A stretch of 64,000 nt of DNA, from contig NZ_CP029078.1 of assembly GCF_005222485.1 (NCBI RefSeq), positions 8,123,501 to 8,187,500 of the forward strand, written 5' to 3'. The DNA comes from Streptomyces griseoviridis (lineage in GTDB: Bacteria; Actinomycetota; Actinomycetes; Streptomycetales; Streptomycetaceae). Each line of letters opens with the position of its first letter. Within the stretch, counting starts at the first letter, position 1. Below the pieces are notes generated by a model. That model did no database searches. It saw only the letters and a program-made list of their open reading frames with translations, and was not told the origin of the DNA. The position numbers and the translations under genes are program-made. Shown piece by piece: positions 44,861 through 53,236 of this stretch.

Positions 44861-45058
44861 GAATATAGGGCCGGGTTGACGAGAGCCCGCCGCTTCTCGC
44901 GGGCGACCCGTTGAGGTTCTGTCACTCGATCGGGACATTCGACGAGGGCGCGGCGGACCCGGGGCGCGGGGTCCGACGGGTCGCGGGACCTGTGGGTTTC
45001 ATGACATGTCTCACCTGTGAATCGAGGTCCCGGCACTGCTGCGCGGGCCATGGCCTTG

Positions 45059-45080
45059 TTAGATTGCGCAACTACGCAAT
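45059..45080 (+). promoter_or_regulatory. Promoter and TTGCGCAA site upstream of the LCP gene
   Basis: TTAGAT (45059-45064) runs into TTGCGCAA (45064-45071), which is itself part of a wider dyad ATTGCG-6-CGCAAT (45063-45080). It is about 105 bases before the LCP start codon. Confidence 0.55.
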
Positions 45081-45185
45081 CCGGCAGGAGCCCCCCGGTT
45101 CCGCCCGCCTGTGCACCGCCGTGCCCGCCCGGCCTCCCGTCGACGGACCGACCCGACAGGCCCGATCGTTTCGTGGGAGTGGGAG

Positions 45186-46913
45186 ATGAGCGACCCGTGG
45201 GGCGGCCAGGGCACCCGTAGCCGCACCGACCGGACGCCGGCACAGCGCGGCGCCGGACCCGGCGCGGCCCGTCCGGGCGACCAGAGCCGGTCCGCAGGCG
45301 CGGCCCGGCCGCCGGGCGACGGCCGGTCGGGCTCAGGACCGCACGGCCGGCCGACGGCGAAGCGCGGGGGCGGACCGGGCCGCGGGCCGAGGCGGGTGCT
45401 GCGGATCATCAGCGTGTGCCTCGCGGTCCTGGTCCTGGGCACGGCGGGCGCAGGCTGGTGGTTCTACGAGCACCTGAACGGCAACATCCAGAGCTACTCC
45501 ATCGACGGCAAGGGCGGCGCGGAGAAGGCGGACGCCTTCGGTCGCACCCCGATCAACATCCTGGTGATGGGCTCGGACGGCCGCACCAGCAAGGCCGACT
45601 GCGCCCTCGGCGGCGGCTGCTCGCGCACCGGCGTGCAGAGCGGCGGCAACGCGGACGTCGAGATGGTCGTGCACATCTCGGCCGACCGCTCCAACGCCAC
45701 CGTCATGAGCATTCCGCGCGACACCATGACCGACATCCCCGCCTGCCGGGACACCGCCGACGGACTCTCCACGTCCGGCTACCACGGTCAGATCAACAGC
45801 GCGCTGCGGTACGGCCCCGCCTGCCAGGTGGCAACCGTCCACCAGCTCACCGGCATCCCCATCGACCACTTCGTGAAGCTCGACTTCGCGGGTGTGGTCA
45901 AGATGTCCGACGCGGTCGGCGGGGTCTCCGTGTGCGTCGACGACAACGTCTACGACACCTACTCGCACCTCAAGCTGTCCAAGGGCGCGCACACCCTGAA
46001 GGGGCAGGCGGCGCTGGAGTTCGTCCGCTCCCGGCACGGCTTCGGCGACGGCAGCGACCTCGGCCGCACGGTCTCGCAGCACATCTTCCTCAGCGCGATG
46101 ATCCGCAAGTTCAAGAGCGCGGGCACGCTCACCGACCCCACCGCCGTCTACTCCCTCGCCGACGCCGCCACCAAGGCGCTGACCGTGGACGACGGTCTCG
46201 GCAGCGTGAAGAAGCTGATCTCGCTGGCGGCCGACGTGAACAAGGTCCCCACCAAGCGGATGACCTTCACCACCATGCAGACCGCCCCCGACCCGAGCGA
46301 CAGCGACCGGGTGGTGGTCGGAGCGGGTGCGAAGACCCTCTTCTCCGCCATCGCCGAGGACCGGTCGCTGACCACCGGGTCGGGCAAGAAGGCCGCCGGG
46401 GCCACGCCGTCCGCGTCGCCCACCGCCTCGGCCGTGCCCGCCGCGCGGATCGCGGTGACGGTGCAGAACGGCACCGGCATCACCGGCCGGGCCGCCTCGG
46501 TCGCCACGGCCCTCGTCGGCCAGGGCTTCAACTCCGGCACGACCACGGGCAACGCGGCCGGCGCCGCGACCACGACCACCCTCGGCTACGGCACCGGCCA
46601 GAAGGGCGAGGCGCAGACCGTCGCCAAGGCGCTCGGGCTGCCCGCCTCGCACCTGAGGCAGGGCACCGGCACCGGTCTGACCCTGGTGATCGGCTCCGAC
46701 TGGCCGAGCGGCTCGACCTATCCGGGCGGCGCCGGCGAGCCCGCGCCCGCCGACACCGGCGCCGCCGTCTCCAACGCCCACGCGCAGACCGCCGACCAGG
46801 ACAAGACCTGCGCCGAGGTCAGCCCCTACCGGACGGTCGCGCTGGGCGGCGTCCCGATGACGCCCGCGCAGGCGTACGCGGCGTCGAGCGGCAAGCCCGA
46901 TTCCGACGACTGA
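45186..46913 (+). CDS. LytR-CpsA-Psr (LCP) family protein with LytR_C domain
   Basis: A 575-residue type II membrane protein: disordered Gly/Arg/Pro-rich cytosolic head (1-70), one membrane span near 72-92, the LCP catalytic domain (INILVMGSDGR, MSIPRDTM with its key Arg, VRSRHGFGDGSDLGRT) and a C-terminal LytR_C domain after a Ser/Thr/Pro linker. LCP enzymes attach teichoic-acid-like or polysaccharide chains to peptidoglycan. ATG 45186 follows GGGAG. Upstream lies a TTGCGCAA promoter. Confidence 0.92.
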   Translation: MSDPWGGQGTRSRTDRTPAQRGAGPGAARPGDQSRSAGAARPPGDGRSGSGPHGRPTAKRGGGPGRGPRRVLRIISVCLAVLVLGTAGAGWWFYEHLNGNIQSYSIDGKGGAEKADAFGRTPINILVMGSDGRTSKADCALGGGCSRTGVQSGGNADVEMVVHISADRSNATVMSIPRDTMTDIPACRDTADGLSTSGYHGQINSALRYGPACQVATVHQLTGIPIDHFVKLDFAGVVKMSDAVGGVSVCVDDNVYDTYSHLKLSKGAHTLKGQAALEFVRSRHGFGDGSDLGRTVSQHIFLSAMIRKFKSAGTLTDPTAVYSLADAATKALTVDDGLGSVKKLISLAADVNKVPTKRMTFTTMQTAPDPSDSDRVVVGAGAKTLFSAIAEDRSLTTGSGKKAAGATPSASPTASAVPAARIAVTVQNGTGITGRAASVATALVGQGFNSGTTTGNAAGAATTTTLGYGTGQKGEAQTVAKALGLPASHLRQGTGTGLTLVIGSDWPSGSTYPGGAGEPAPADTGAAVSNAHAQTADQDKTCAEVSPYRTVALGGVPMTPAQAYAASSGKPDSDD

Positions 46914-46939
46914 CCGGCGCCCTCGGGACACCGGAGTTG

Positions 46940-46952
46940 TACAGTTGCGCAA
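46940..46952 (+). promoter_or_regulatory. TTGCGCAA site upstream of tatA
   Basis: TTGCGCAA (46945-46952) directly follows a TACAGT box (46940-46945), 27 bases after the LCP stop and about 117 bases before the TatA-like ATG. It implies separate transcription of the tatA-like gene. Confidence 0.5.
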
Positions 46953-47068
46953 GGCAGCAACAAAGACACCTGCGGCGACCTGTGGGAATCTGCGGCGGTG
47001 ACCGCCCGCAGAGGCTGCGACAGAGGCATCCGTAGAGACCTGTTGGATACACCAGAGAGGGGTGCGGG

Positions 47069-47341
47069 ATGCTCCGCAACGGACTGGAACCCTGGCACCT
47101 GCTGATCGTGGCCCTCGTGGTCATCGTGCTGTTCGGCTCGAAGAAGCTGCCCGAGGCGGCCCGCGGGCTGGGCAAGTCGATGCGCATCCTCAAGAGCGAG
47201 GCGAAGGCCATGAAGGAGGACGAAGCCCCCGCGCCGACCGCCGCCGGTGACCTCGCCGCGCAGACCGTCGAGGCCCAGGAGCCCCAGGGCGGGCCCGTCG
47301 CCGCCCGTCCGGCGGGCGAGGCCGCCCAGCCCGCCCGCTGA
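47069..47341 (+). CDS. tatA: TatA/E-type twin-arginine translocase subunit
   Basis: A 90-residue protein with an N-terminal membrane helix, [16 protein letters not shown] hinge and amphipathic helix, then an acidic Ala/Pro tail: the classical TatA layout. It forms the pore component for export of folded proteins. No tatC is nearby, so this is probably one of several paralogues. ATG 47069 follows GAGAGGGGTGCGG. Confidence 0.92.
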   Translation: MLRNGLEPWHLLIVALVVIVLFGSKKLPEAARGLGKSMRILKSEAKAMKEDEAPAPTAAGDLAAQTVEAQEPQGGPVAARPAGEAAQPAR

Positions 47342-47372
47342 CCGCCGGCCACCGGGAGGACCGGAGGGTCCG

Positions 47373-47648
47373 TCAGGGGCTCGCGATGTCGAACCCGTAC
47401 CGCAGGGGCTCCTGGTTGACGGCGTAGTCGCGCCGGTAGACGAACACCGCCTCCACCCGCGGTCCGTCGGCCGCCGCCTCCGTCCGGCAGGGGTAGGTCA
47501 CCTGAAGCACCCGCGGCCGGTCGGCGACCTTCATCCGCATCCCGTCCGCGGGTCCGCCGTCGAGCACGGCGGACTCCCATCCCGTCACATCCGCTGTCCG
47601 CACGGCGGACTCCCATCCCGTCGCATCGGTTGTCGTCACGCCCGACAC
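47373..47648 (-). CDS. Small conserved protein with N-terminal 12-residue duplication
   Basis: A 91-residue soluble protein. Residues about 8-31 hold two copies of a 12-residue unit (TGWESAV repeated), matched in DNA by a 36-bp direct repeat. The remaining part (GGPADGMRMKV, RVLQVTYPC, VFVYRRDY) looks like a small beta-rich domain of unknown role. GTG 47648 lies just after a TCTAAA box, so the message may be leaderless. Convergent with tatA. Confidence 0.7.
   Translation of the reverse strand: MSGVTTTDATGWESAVRTADVTGWESAVLDGGPADGMRMKVADRPRVLQVTYPCRTEAAADGPRVEAVFVYRRDYAVNQEPLRYGFDIASP
47565..47627. repeat. 36-bp direct repeat inside a small gene
   Basis: Copies of CACGGCGGACTCCCATCCCG begin at 47565 and 47601. 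The period of 36 bases keeps the frame and duplicates 12 codons at the protein N-terminus. Confidence 0.85.
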
Positions 47649-47664
47649 TTTAGAGGTTGCGCAA
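47649..47664 (-). promoter_or_regulatory. TTGCGCAA site and -10-like box before the small repeat-bearing gene
   Basis: TTGCGCAA (47657-47664) lies two or three bases upstream (minus strand) of TCTAAA. The predicted transcript start coincides with the GTG start codon. Confidence 0.5.
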
Positions 47665-47699
47665 GTGTTGACGGAAGTCGCCTTCGTGACGGCCGAGGC

Positions 47700-48356
47700 T
47701 CACCTGCCCCCGGCACCCTGCGGGAGCTGCTCCACCGCCTGCCGCCAGGCCCGGTGCACGGCGGCGCGCAGCTCGGCGGTCGCCGTCCGGACGTCTCCGC
47801 CCAGCCGGACGGGCTCGCCGAGATGGACATGCAGCGCGGGACGCCGCAGCGGCGCCGTGAACAGCCCGGCGAGCTGCTTCGCCCCGCCGCCCGAGGTGAT
47901 CCGGCGGGCCCCGGCGTGCCCCAACGGCACCACCGGTGCGCCGGTGGCGAGGGCGAGCCGGGCGAGTCCCGTGCGGAACGCCTCCGGAGCGCGGTCGGCG
48001 GAATCCCGCCGTCCGGGCAGCCGTCCCTCGGGGTAGAGCACCACGACCCGGCCCGCGGCCAGCGCGTCCGCCGCGAGATCCAGCGCCCGCGCCGCCCGGC
48101 CGCTGCCCCGGTGCACCGGGACATGACCCTCACGGGTGAGGCACCGGCCGAGCACCGGCACCTTCCACAGCCCCGCCGCCGCGAGCACCACCGGCTCCAC
48201 ACCCGCCCCGCGCAGCGCGGCCAGCACCAGCCCCGGATCGACCAGCGAGGTGTGGTTCGCCGCGACGACACTGCCCGGCGCGACACCCCCGGCGCCGGAG
48301 GTCACCGTCAGCCGGCCGAGCACCGGGACGACCGTGCGGGCGAGGGCGCTGAGCAT
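47700..48356 (-). CDS. 1-acylglycerol-3-phosphate acyltransferase-like protein (PlsC family)
   Basis: A 218-residue acyltransferase with the family motifs NHTSLVDP (catalytic His/Asp), GHVPVHRGSG and YPEGR. It would transfer an acyl group to lysophosphatidate or a similar acceptor at the membrane. ATG 48356 is preferred since GAAGGAG lies at good distance; the longer frame to 48455 adds an Arg/Pro-rich segment without a ribosome site. The lone gene is flanked by separate units. Confidence 0.87.
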   Translation of the reverse strand: MLSALARTVVPVLGRLTVTSGAGGVAPGSVVAANHTSLVDPGLVLAALRGAGVEPVVLAAAGLWKVPVLGRCLTREGHVPVHRGSGRAARALDLAADALAAGRVVVLYPEGRLPGRRDSADRAPEAFRTGLARLALATGAPVVPLGHAGARRITSGGGAKQLAGLFTAPLRRPALHVHLGEPVRLGGDVRTATAELRAAVHRAWRQAVEQLPQGAGGR

Positions 48357-48590
48357 GCGCGAGGCTCCTTCGAGAGACCGGGGGAGCGGCGGCCGACGCC
48401 ACCGCGGGGCCGACGGCCCGACCGCATCGTCGCCCCGGCGGGCACCCGGGGGCATGAGTACCGGTACTCAACCCGGCCCGTCCCCGGACACACGTCGGCG
48501 GTGCGCCGCCCTGGGAGGGACGGCGCACCGCCGGGTTCAGGCCCCCCGGTGCCGCCTCACGGCGGTCACCCGGGAATCGGGGCCGTGAGA

Positions 48591-49070
48591 TCAGTGGCGA
48601 CCGCCGTGGTGACGGCCCCAGGAGAAGGCGGAGACGACCCGCCGGTGGTCGTTGCGCAGGGTCACCGTGCCCGCGCGGTTGTCGAGCAGCTCACGGTGGC
48701 GGTCCTGGAAGAGGTCGCGCCGGGTGTCGTGGCCGCGGCCGGTGTGGACGCGGACGGTGGCGCGGCCGTCCAGACGGTAGTGGTGGAAGGTGTAGGTGTG
48801 GCCGGCGTTGTCGGAGAGGGTCCAGTCGTTCAGGTTGACCGCGCCGCGGGTGTTGTTGGTGATGTCCACCCACTCACGGTTGAGGGCGCGCGGCGAGTTG
48901 TCGTCACGGCCCGGCGCGTCGTGTTGGACGCCGCTGATCTCCACGGCCGCACGGTGCGGCTGGGCGTGGTCGGCCGCGGTCGCCGGCAGCGCCACCGCCC
49001 CGACGAGAGCGCCGGCCGCGAGCGCGGTGGCGGCCAGGCGACGGGCGCTGACAGAGGTGGAAACGGACAC
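48591..49070 (-). CDS. Secreted lamin-tail-domain protein
   Basis: A 159-residue protein with a signal peptide (RRLAATALAAGALVGAVA to ATAAD, about 10-34) and a lamin-tail domain with the signature NREWVDITNNTRGAVNLNDW, a Gly-His loop and the late TVTLRN strand. Bacterial lamin-tail domains are small extracellular Ig-like modules often linked to nuclease or adhesion functions; here it is the only domain. GTG 49070 follows AGGGGGACC. The C-terminus is His-rich. Confidence 0.87.
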   Translation of the reverse strand: MSVSTSVSARRLAATALAAGALVGAVALPATAADHAQPHRAAVEISGVQHDAPGRDDNSPRALNREWVDITNNTRGAVNLNDWTLSDNAGHTYTFHHYRLDGRATVRVHTGRGHDTRRDLFQDRHRELLDNRAGTVTLRNDHRRVVSAFSWGRHHGGRH

Positions 49071-49209
49071 AGGTCCCCCTGTTGGTGCGGCACCTCCCGC
49101 CCGGGGGGCGGGGTGGTGCGGTGTGCGGGTGCGGCCGGTCGGTCGCAGGGCCAACCCTGCCCACCTGGTGAAGAAGCCACGGGTGATTCGTGAATGGTGT
49201 TACCGATCG

Positions 49210-49237
49210 TCCATATCACCGTGACTCTTACCTGCAA
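49210..49237 (-). promoter_or_regulatory. Predicted promoter of the lamin-tail gene
   Basis: Minus-strand TTGCAG (49232-49237), 16-base spacer, TATGGA (49210-49215). It lies in an AT-richer patch of the 337-base gap 49071-49407. The rest of that gap shows no gene. Confidence 0.5.
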
Positions 49238-49407
49238 CGTCCATTTATGTGCCGAATGCACAGGGTTGACGGCCGGCCCGCCCGGCCGCCGCCGCGGGCA
49301 CCGGGCCGACCCGCCTCTGCGCCACCGCACGCCACCCCGACCAGGTCCCGATCTTCACCCGCAGGTGAGTAACGGCGACGCACCGGGCTGACGTCCGACG
49401 CCCCGGC

Positions 49408-50406
49408 TCAGTTCCCCACACCCAGGCCGGACATGAACGCCGACGGGTACCGGTCACCGCGCGCCGCACCCGCCGGCACCGCCTTCTCGATCATCGCGAG
49501 ATCCGCCGCGCTCAACTCGACGTCCAGCGCGGGCAGCGCCTCCGCCAGCCGCTCCCGGGTCCTGGCACCGACCAGCGGCACGATGTCCGTGCCCCGCGCG
49601 GCCACCCACGCGATGGCCAGCTGGGCGACGGTGCATCCCTTCGCCTCTGCGACCCGGCGCAGCGCCTCCACCAGGGTGAGGTTGTGCTCCACGTTCCCCG
49701 CGGCGAACCGCGGGGTGAGAGCGCGGCCGTCGTCGGGTCCCGCCGTCCGGTCAGCCGACCAGTGTCCGGAGATCAGGCCACGGCTGAGGACGCCGTACGC
49801 GGTCAGGCCGATCCCCAGCTCCCGCAGCGTCGGCAGCACCTCCGCCTCCACCGCGCGGGAGATCAGCGAGTACTCGATCTGGAGGTCGGCGACCGGATGC
49901 ACGGCGTGCGCCCGGCGGACGGTCGCCGCGTCCACCTCCGACAGGCCGAGATGGCGGACATACCCGGCGTCGATCATCTCCTTGATCGCGCCCACCGTCT
50001 CCTCGATCGGCACGGCCGGATCGAGCCTGGCCGGACGGTAGACGTCGATGTGGTCGGTGCCCAGCCGGGTCAGCGAGTACGCCAGGAAGTTCTTCACCGC
50101 CTCGGGACGGCAGTCCTGGCCGCCGAACCCCGGGCCGGGCCCCCGCAGCATCCCGAACTTGACGCTCAGCTGATAGCTGTCCCGGTCCCGGCCGCGCAGC
50201 GCCTCGGCGAGCAGCAGTTCGTTGTGGCCCATCGCGTAGAAGTCACCGGTGTCGATCAGCGTGACACCGGCCTCGAGCGCCGCGTGCACGGTGGCGATGC
50301 TCTCCGCGCGGTCCGCCGCGCCGTACGCGCCCGACATACCCATCGCGCCCAGGCCGAGCGCGGAGACGGCCGGCCCCTCCGTGCCCAGGGTTCGTGTCCG
50401 CATCAT
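49408..50406 (-). CDS. Aldo/keto reductase
   Basis: A 332-residue NADP-dependent oxidoreductase barrel. The catalytic Asp and Tyr are in DTGDFYAMG and Lys in SVKFG; the usual catalytic His position reads DVYRPARLDP, a variation common in this subfamily. The C-terminal VPLVGARTRERLAEAL segment is the cofactor loop. It is divergent from the XRE-type regulator, with an 11-bp inverted repeat between, suggesting direct control. Substrate unknown. Confidence 0.91.
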   Translation of the reverse strand: MMRTRTLGTEGPAVSALGLGAMGMSGAYGAADRAESIATVHAALEAGVTLIDTGDFYAMGHNELLLAEALRGRDRDSYQLSVKFGMLRGPGPGFGGQDCRPEAVKNFLAYSLTRLGTDHIDVYRPARLDPAVPIEETVGAIKEMIDAGYVRHLGLSEVDAATVRRAHAVHPVADLQIEYSLISRAVEAEVLPTLRELGIGLTAYGVLSRGLISGHWSADRTAGPDDGRALTPRFAAGNVEHNLTLVEALRRVAEAKGCTVAQLAIAWVAARGTDIVPLVGARTRERLAEALPALDVELSAADLAMIEKAVPAGAARGDRYPSAFMSGLGVGN

Positions 50407-50474
50407 GTTCTCCTCCGTCGTCGTATCCCTGTCCAGCCTGGACCCGGGCGGCGCTTCTCGGCAGCGGAGCGTTC

Positions 50475-50499
50475 ATCCAGGGAGCGGCGCTCCCTGGAT
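50475..50499. promoter_or_regulatory. 11-bp inverted repeat between aldo/keto reductase and regulator genes
   Basis: ATCCAGGGAGC (50475-50485) and its exact complement GCTCCCTGGAT (50489-50499) with three bases between. It lies 31 bases before the regulator ATG and about 70 before the reductase start. It is a strong candidate operator for the adjacent helix-turn-helix protein. Confidence 0.75.
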
Positions 50500-50530
50500 C
50501 GGCCCGCCCGACCGGAGGGACCATGGCGGC

Positions 50531-51400
50531 ATGCAACGTGACGAGCTGGCCGACTTCCTGCGCCGCCGCCGGGAGGCGATCCGCCCGGCCGAGGTCGGCA
50601 TCTCCGACGGCCCGCGCCGCCGCACCAGCGGGCTGCGCAGGGAGGAGGTCGCGATGCTCGCGGGCATGTCGGTCGATTACGTCGTCCGCCTCGAACAGAG
50701 CCGCAGCAGCCAGCCGTCCCCGCAGCTCCTCGGCGCTCTCGCGCGGGCGCTCAGGCTCTCCGACGACGAGCGCGACCACCTGTTCCATCTGGCGGGCCAC
50801 CGTCCGCCGCCCGCCGACGGGCCCGCGGGACAGGCCCGCGCGGGGCTGGTGCGGATGCTCGACCTGCTCGGCGACACCCCGGCCCTGGTCCTGTCCGACC
50901 TGGGCGAGACCCTCGCCCAGAACCGGATGTCCGTGCTGCTCGCGGGCGACCAGACCCGCTTCACCGGCGACCGCCGCTACCTCGCCCACCGCTGGTTCAC
51001 CGAACCCGCGATCCGGGCCGGCTACCCGCCCGAGGAGCAGGCGCACCGTGACCGGCAGGTGGTGGCCGACCTGCGCGCGGTCGCCGGACGGCGGTCGGCC
51101 GACCCGGTGGTCGGCGGACTCGTCGACCGGCTGAGGGCCGCCAGCCCCGCCTTCCGGGCACTCTGGGCCGAGCACGAGGTGGCGGTCCGCCGCGCCGACC
51201 GCAAGGCCCTGCTGCACCCTCGGGTGGGCCGCCTGCTGATGGACTGCGAGACCCTCGTCACGCCCGACCAGCGCCAACTGCTCCTGGTCCTCACCCCGGC
51301 GGACGCCGAGGCCCGCGAACGCCTCGCGCTGCTGCGGGTCCTCGGCGTGGAGGAGTTCCCGACGGGGGCGTCCGGTGGCGGGGGGACGGCGGGGGCCTAG
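50531..51400 (+). CDS. XRE/MmyB-type transcriptional regulator
   Basis: A 289-residue protein with an N-terminal helix-turn-helix (RTSGLRREEVAMLAGMSVDYVVRLEQ, about 32-57) and a C-terminal MmyB-like ligand-binding domain (ALVLSDLGETLAQN, ARRW-type region LAHRWFTEP). The family responds to small molecules and usually controls a divergent oxidoreductase, here the aldo/keto reductase. ATG 50531. Confidence 0.9.
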   Translation: MQRDELADFLRRRREAIRPAEVGISDGPRRRTSGLRREEVAMLAGMSVDYVVRLEQSRSSQPSPQLLGALARALRLSDDERDHLFHLAGHRPPPADGPAGQARAGLVRMLDLLGDTPALVLSDLGETLAQNRMSVLLAGDQTRFTGDRRYLAHRWFTEPAIRAGYPPEEQAHRDRQVVADLRAVAGRRSADPVVGGLVDRLRAASPAFRALWAEHEVAVRRADRKALLHPRVGRLLMDCETLVTPDQRQLLLVLTPADAEARERLALLRVLGVEEFPTGASGGGGTAGA

Positions 51401-51452
51401 ACGTGCGAGGTGACCGGCAGGGGATCTCTCTTCCGGCGGCCGGTCGGCGTGG

Positions 51453-51755
51453 TCATGCCCGGGGGTCGTCGTCCGGTTCGCGGGTCCGCTGTTCCTCGCG
51501 GACCGGGCCGGTCGCCGGAAGGCGCGGCTGCTCGGCGGGGTCGGGCGGTCCGGGTTCGCCGCGCCTGGCCCGGATACCCCGGCGGACGGCCCAGATCAGG
51601 CCGAGGACGACCAGCAGGCCCACGGCGAAGGGGACGACGGCGGCGGCCACCGTCGGGAAGGCGATCTGGGTCGCCGCGACGGGGGAGACGGCCCGGGGCG
51701 TCCCGAAGGGCGAGGCGGTCAGTGTCGTCGCGGCGGAGATGATCGGAGGAGTCAT
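51453..51755 (-). CDS. Small single-span membrane protein (DUF6479-like)
   Basis: A 100-residue protein with a Thr/Ala-rich N-terminal region, one strong membrane segment at about 36-57 (VPFAVGLLVVLGLIWAV) and a charged Arg/Pro/Glu tail. It looks like the streptomycete family I recall as DUF6479, with moderate certainty. It lies convergent to the XRE gene and upstream of no evident partner. Confidence 0.65.
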   Translation of the reverse strand: MTPPIISAATTLTASPFGTPRAVSPVAATQIAFPTVAAAVVPFAVGLLVVLGLIWAVRRGIRARRGEPGPPDPAEQPRLPATGPVREEQRTREPDDDPRA

Positions 51756-51836
51756 CCGGGTGGGGTACCCCCCGGCGCGCGTCTCAGACCACCGTTCCGC
51801 CGCCGCGATCTGACGTGGGGTCGGGTGACGCGGTCA

Positions 51837-51860
51837 GGACCGGGCCGTACGGCCCGGTCC
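51837..51860. terminator. 24-bp perfect palindrome (terminator-like)
   Basis: A perfect 24-bp GC-rich palindrome starts 24 bases beyond the stop of the VOC-family gene (51885) on the minus strand. A hairpin here could end transcription from that gene before the next leftward gene begins. Confidence 0.65.
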
Positions 51861-51884
51861 GACGCGACCTGACGTGCCCGCCCG

Positions 51885-52289
51885 TCAGCTCGTCTTGGGC
51901 TCGGCCGGCTGGAGCGGGCTGCGCAGGGAGAACGGGTGGCCCGCCGGGTCGGAGTACTGGCGGTCGTCGGTACGGCCGTGGTCAGCGCGGGTCTCCAGGG
52001 GGCGTCCGCCGAGACCGACGATCCGGCGTTCCACCTCGTCCAGGTCCTCCGGCGCCGCCAGCAGCTCCAGATGGGCCTGCTGGGAGTCGTCGGGGCGCGG
52101 CCAGCTCGGCGCGACCGCGTTGAGATCCAGCCGGAAGGCGATCCTGGTGCCGTCCGTGCCGATCAGTTCGACCCGGTTGCCACCCGGGTCGGGCCGTACC
52201 TCCCCGTCGAGCAACTCGCGGTAGAACTCGGCCAGTTTCAGCGGCTCCGCACAATCCAGCACCAGCACCGCAGCCTGTACCAGGCCCAT
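51885..52289 (-). CDS. VOC-family (glyoxalase-like) protein
   Basis: A 134-residue protein with the betaalphabetabetabeta repeat of the vicinal-oxygen-chelate fold: AAVLVLDCAEPLKLAEFYRELL at the N-terminus and YSDPAGHPFSL near the C-terminus. Members bind metal or small molecules; some confer antibiotic tolerance. It is monocistronic, with a hairpin downstream. Substrate unknown. Confidence 0.87.
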   Translation of the reverse strand: MGLVQAAVLVLDCAEPLKLAEFYRELLDGEVRPDPGGNRVELIGTDGTRIAFRLDLNAVAPSWPRPDDSQQAHLELLAAPEDLDEVERRIVGLGGRPLETRADHGRTDDRQYSDPAGHPFSLRSPLQPAEPKTS

Positions 52290-52475
52290 GGGCCCTCCTC
52301 AACCGACACTCGATCCCGGATCTGTGCCGCGCTGGTACCCCGTCAGGCCGAGATGAATCGAAACCTCTGCCGAATTCGGCCACGAGCCGCCGGGCGGGGG
52401 AGCGCGCGGAGCGGGTGGAGGGCGGCCCGACGCCCGAGGCGAGCCCGGGAGCGGGAACACATCACCCGATCGGGT

Positions 52476-52514
52476 TGGACGGTCTGTCCAGAAGCTGGAC
52501 CCATCGTCTAGAGT
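52476..52514 (+). promoter_or_regulatory. Overlapping dyads and -10 box before the YheO-type regulator
   Basis: TGGAC-5-GTCCA (52476-52490) and GTCCAG-3-CTGGAC (52486-52500) share one arm, so three TGGAC-type arms stand in a row. TAGAGT at 52509-52514 is the likely -10 box, placing the transcript start at about 52520, the GTG start codon. This fits autoregulation of a leaderless message. Confidence 0.65.
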
Positions 52515-52519
52515 GGGGG

Positions 52520-53236
52520 GTGGAGCGCGAGAGGACGGTGGGTGCGGTCATGGCCGACAAGGGCCTGGAAGCGGAGCGTGACGCGATCGTGGCGGCGCTG
52601 AAGCCGGTCGTCGACGGGATCGCGGCCACCTTCGGGCCGGTCTGCGAGGTGATCCTGCACGACTACCGGCGGCCGGAGGAGTCGGTCGTCGCGGTCGCCG
52701 GATCGGTGACCGGGCGGGAGGTCGGCGGAGCCATGAGCGAGATCGGCCTGCGCCTGCTGGCCCGCGGCGACGAGGCGGTCGACGATCTGAACTACGTCAC
52801 CCGCACCCGCTCGGGCGGACTGGTCAAGTCGTCCACCATGATGCTGCGGGACTCGACGGGCGGGGTCTTCGGCGCCCTCTGCGTCAACGTCGACGTGACC
52901 GCCGTCGGCGAGGCACACGCCCTGCTCGGCGCGCTGGCCGGCCTCACCGGCGCCCCGGCCGAGACCCCCGTGACCACCTTCGGCAACGACATCGACGCCG
53001 TGGTGGACGCCGTCCTCGAGACCCACCCGCTCGGCACCCACCGCAGCTGGGCGGGGCTCGACCGGGCCGGCCGCGTCGACCTGTTCCGCAGCCTCGACGA
53101 CCAGGGCGTCTTCGCCCTGCGCCGGGCCGCCGAACAGGTCGGCGCACGGCTCGGCATCTCCCGCGCCTCCGCCTACAGCTACCTCTCCCAGGCCCGCGCC
53201 ACCGCGGACCCCGCATCGGACGGAGCACCCGCGTGA
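52520..53236 (+). CDS. YheO/DauR-type helix-turn-helix regulator with PAS-like domain
   Basis: A 238-residue regulator: N-terminal YheO-like PAS domain (VCEVILHDYRRPEESVVAVAGS, near 30-60) and C-terminal helix-turn-helix (AAEQVGARLGISRASAYSYLSQAR). GTG 52520 fits a leaderless start given the -10 box; ATG 52550 is the alternative. The stop overlaps the dehydratase start (GTGA), so regulator and enzyme form an operon, as seen for amino-acid-responsive YheO/DauR regulators. Confidence 0.85.
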   Translation: MERERTVGAVMADKGLEAERDAIVAALKPVVDGIAATFGPVCEVILHDYRRPEESVVAVAGSVTGREVGGAMSEIGLRLLARGDEAVDDLNYVTRTRSGGLVKSSTMMLRDSTGGVFGALCVNVDVTAVGEAHALLGALAGLTGAPAETPVTTFGNDIDAVVDAVLETHPLGTHRSWAGLDRAGRVDLFRSLDDQGVFALRRAAEQVGARLGISRASAYSYLSQARATADPASDGAPA

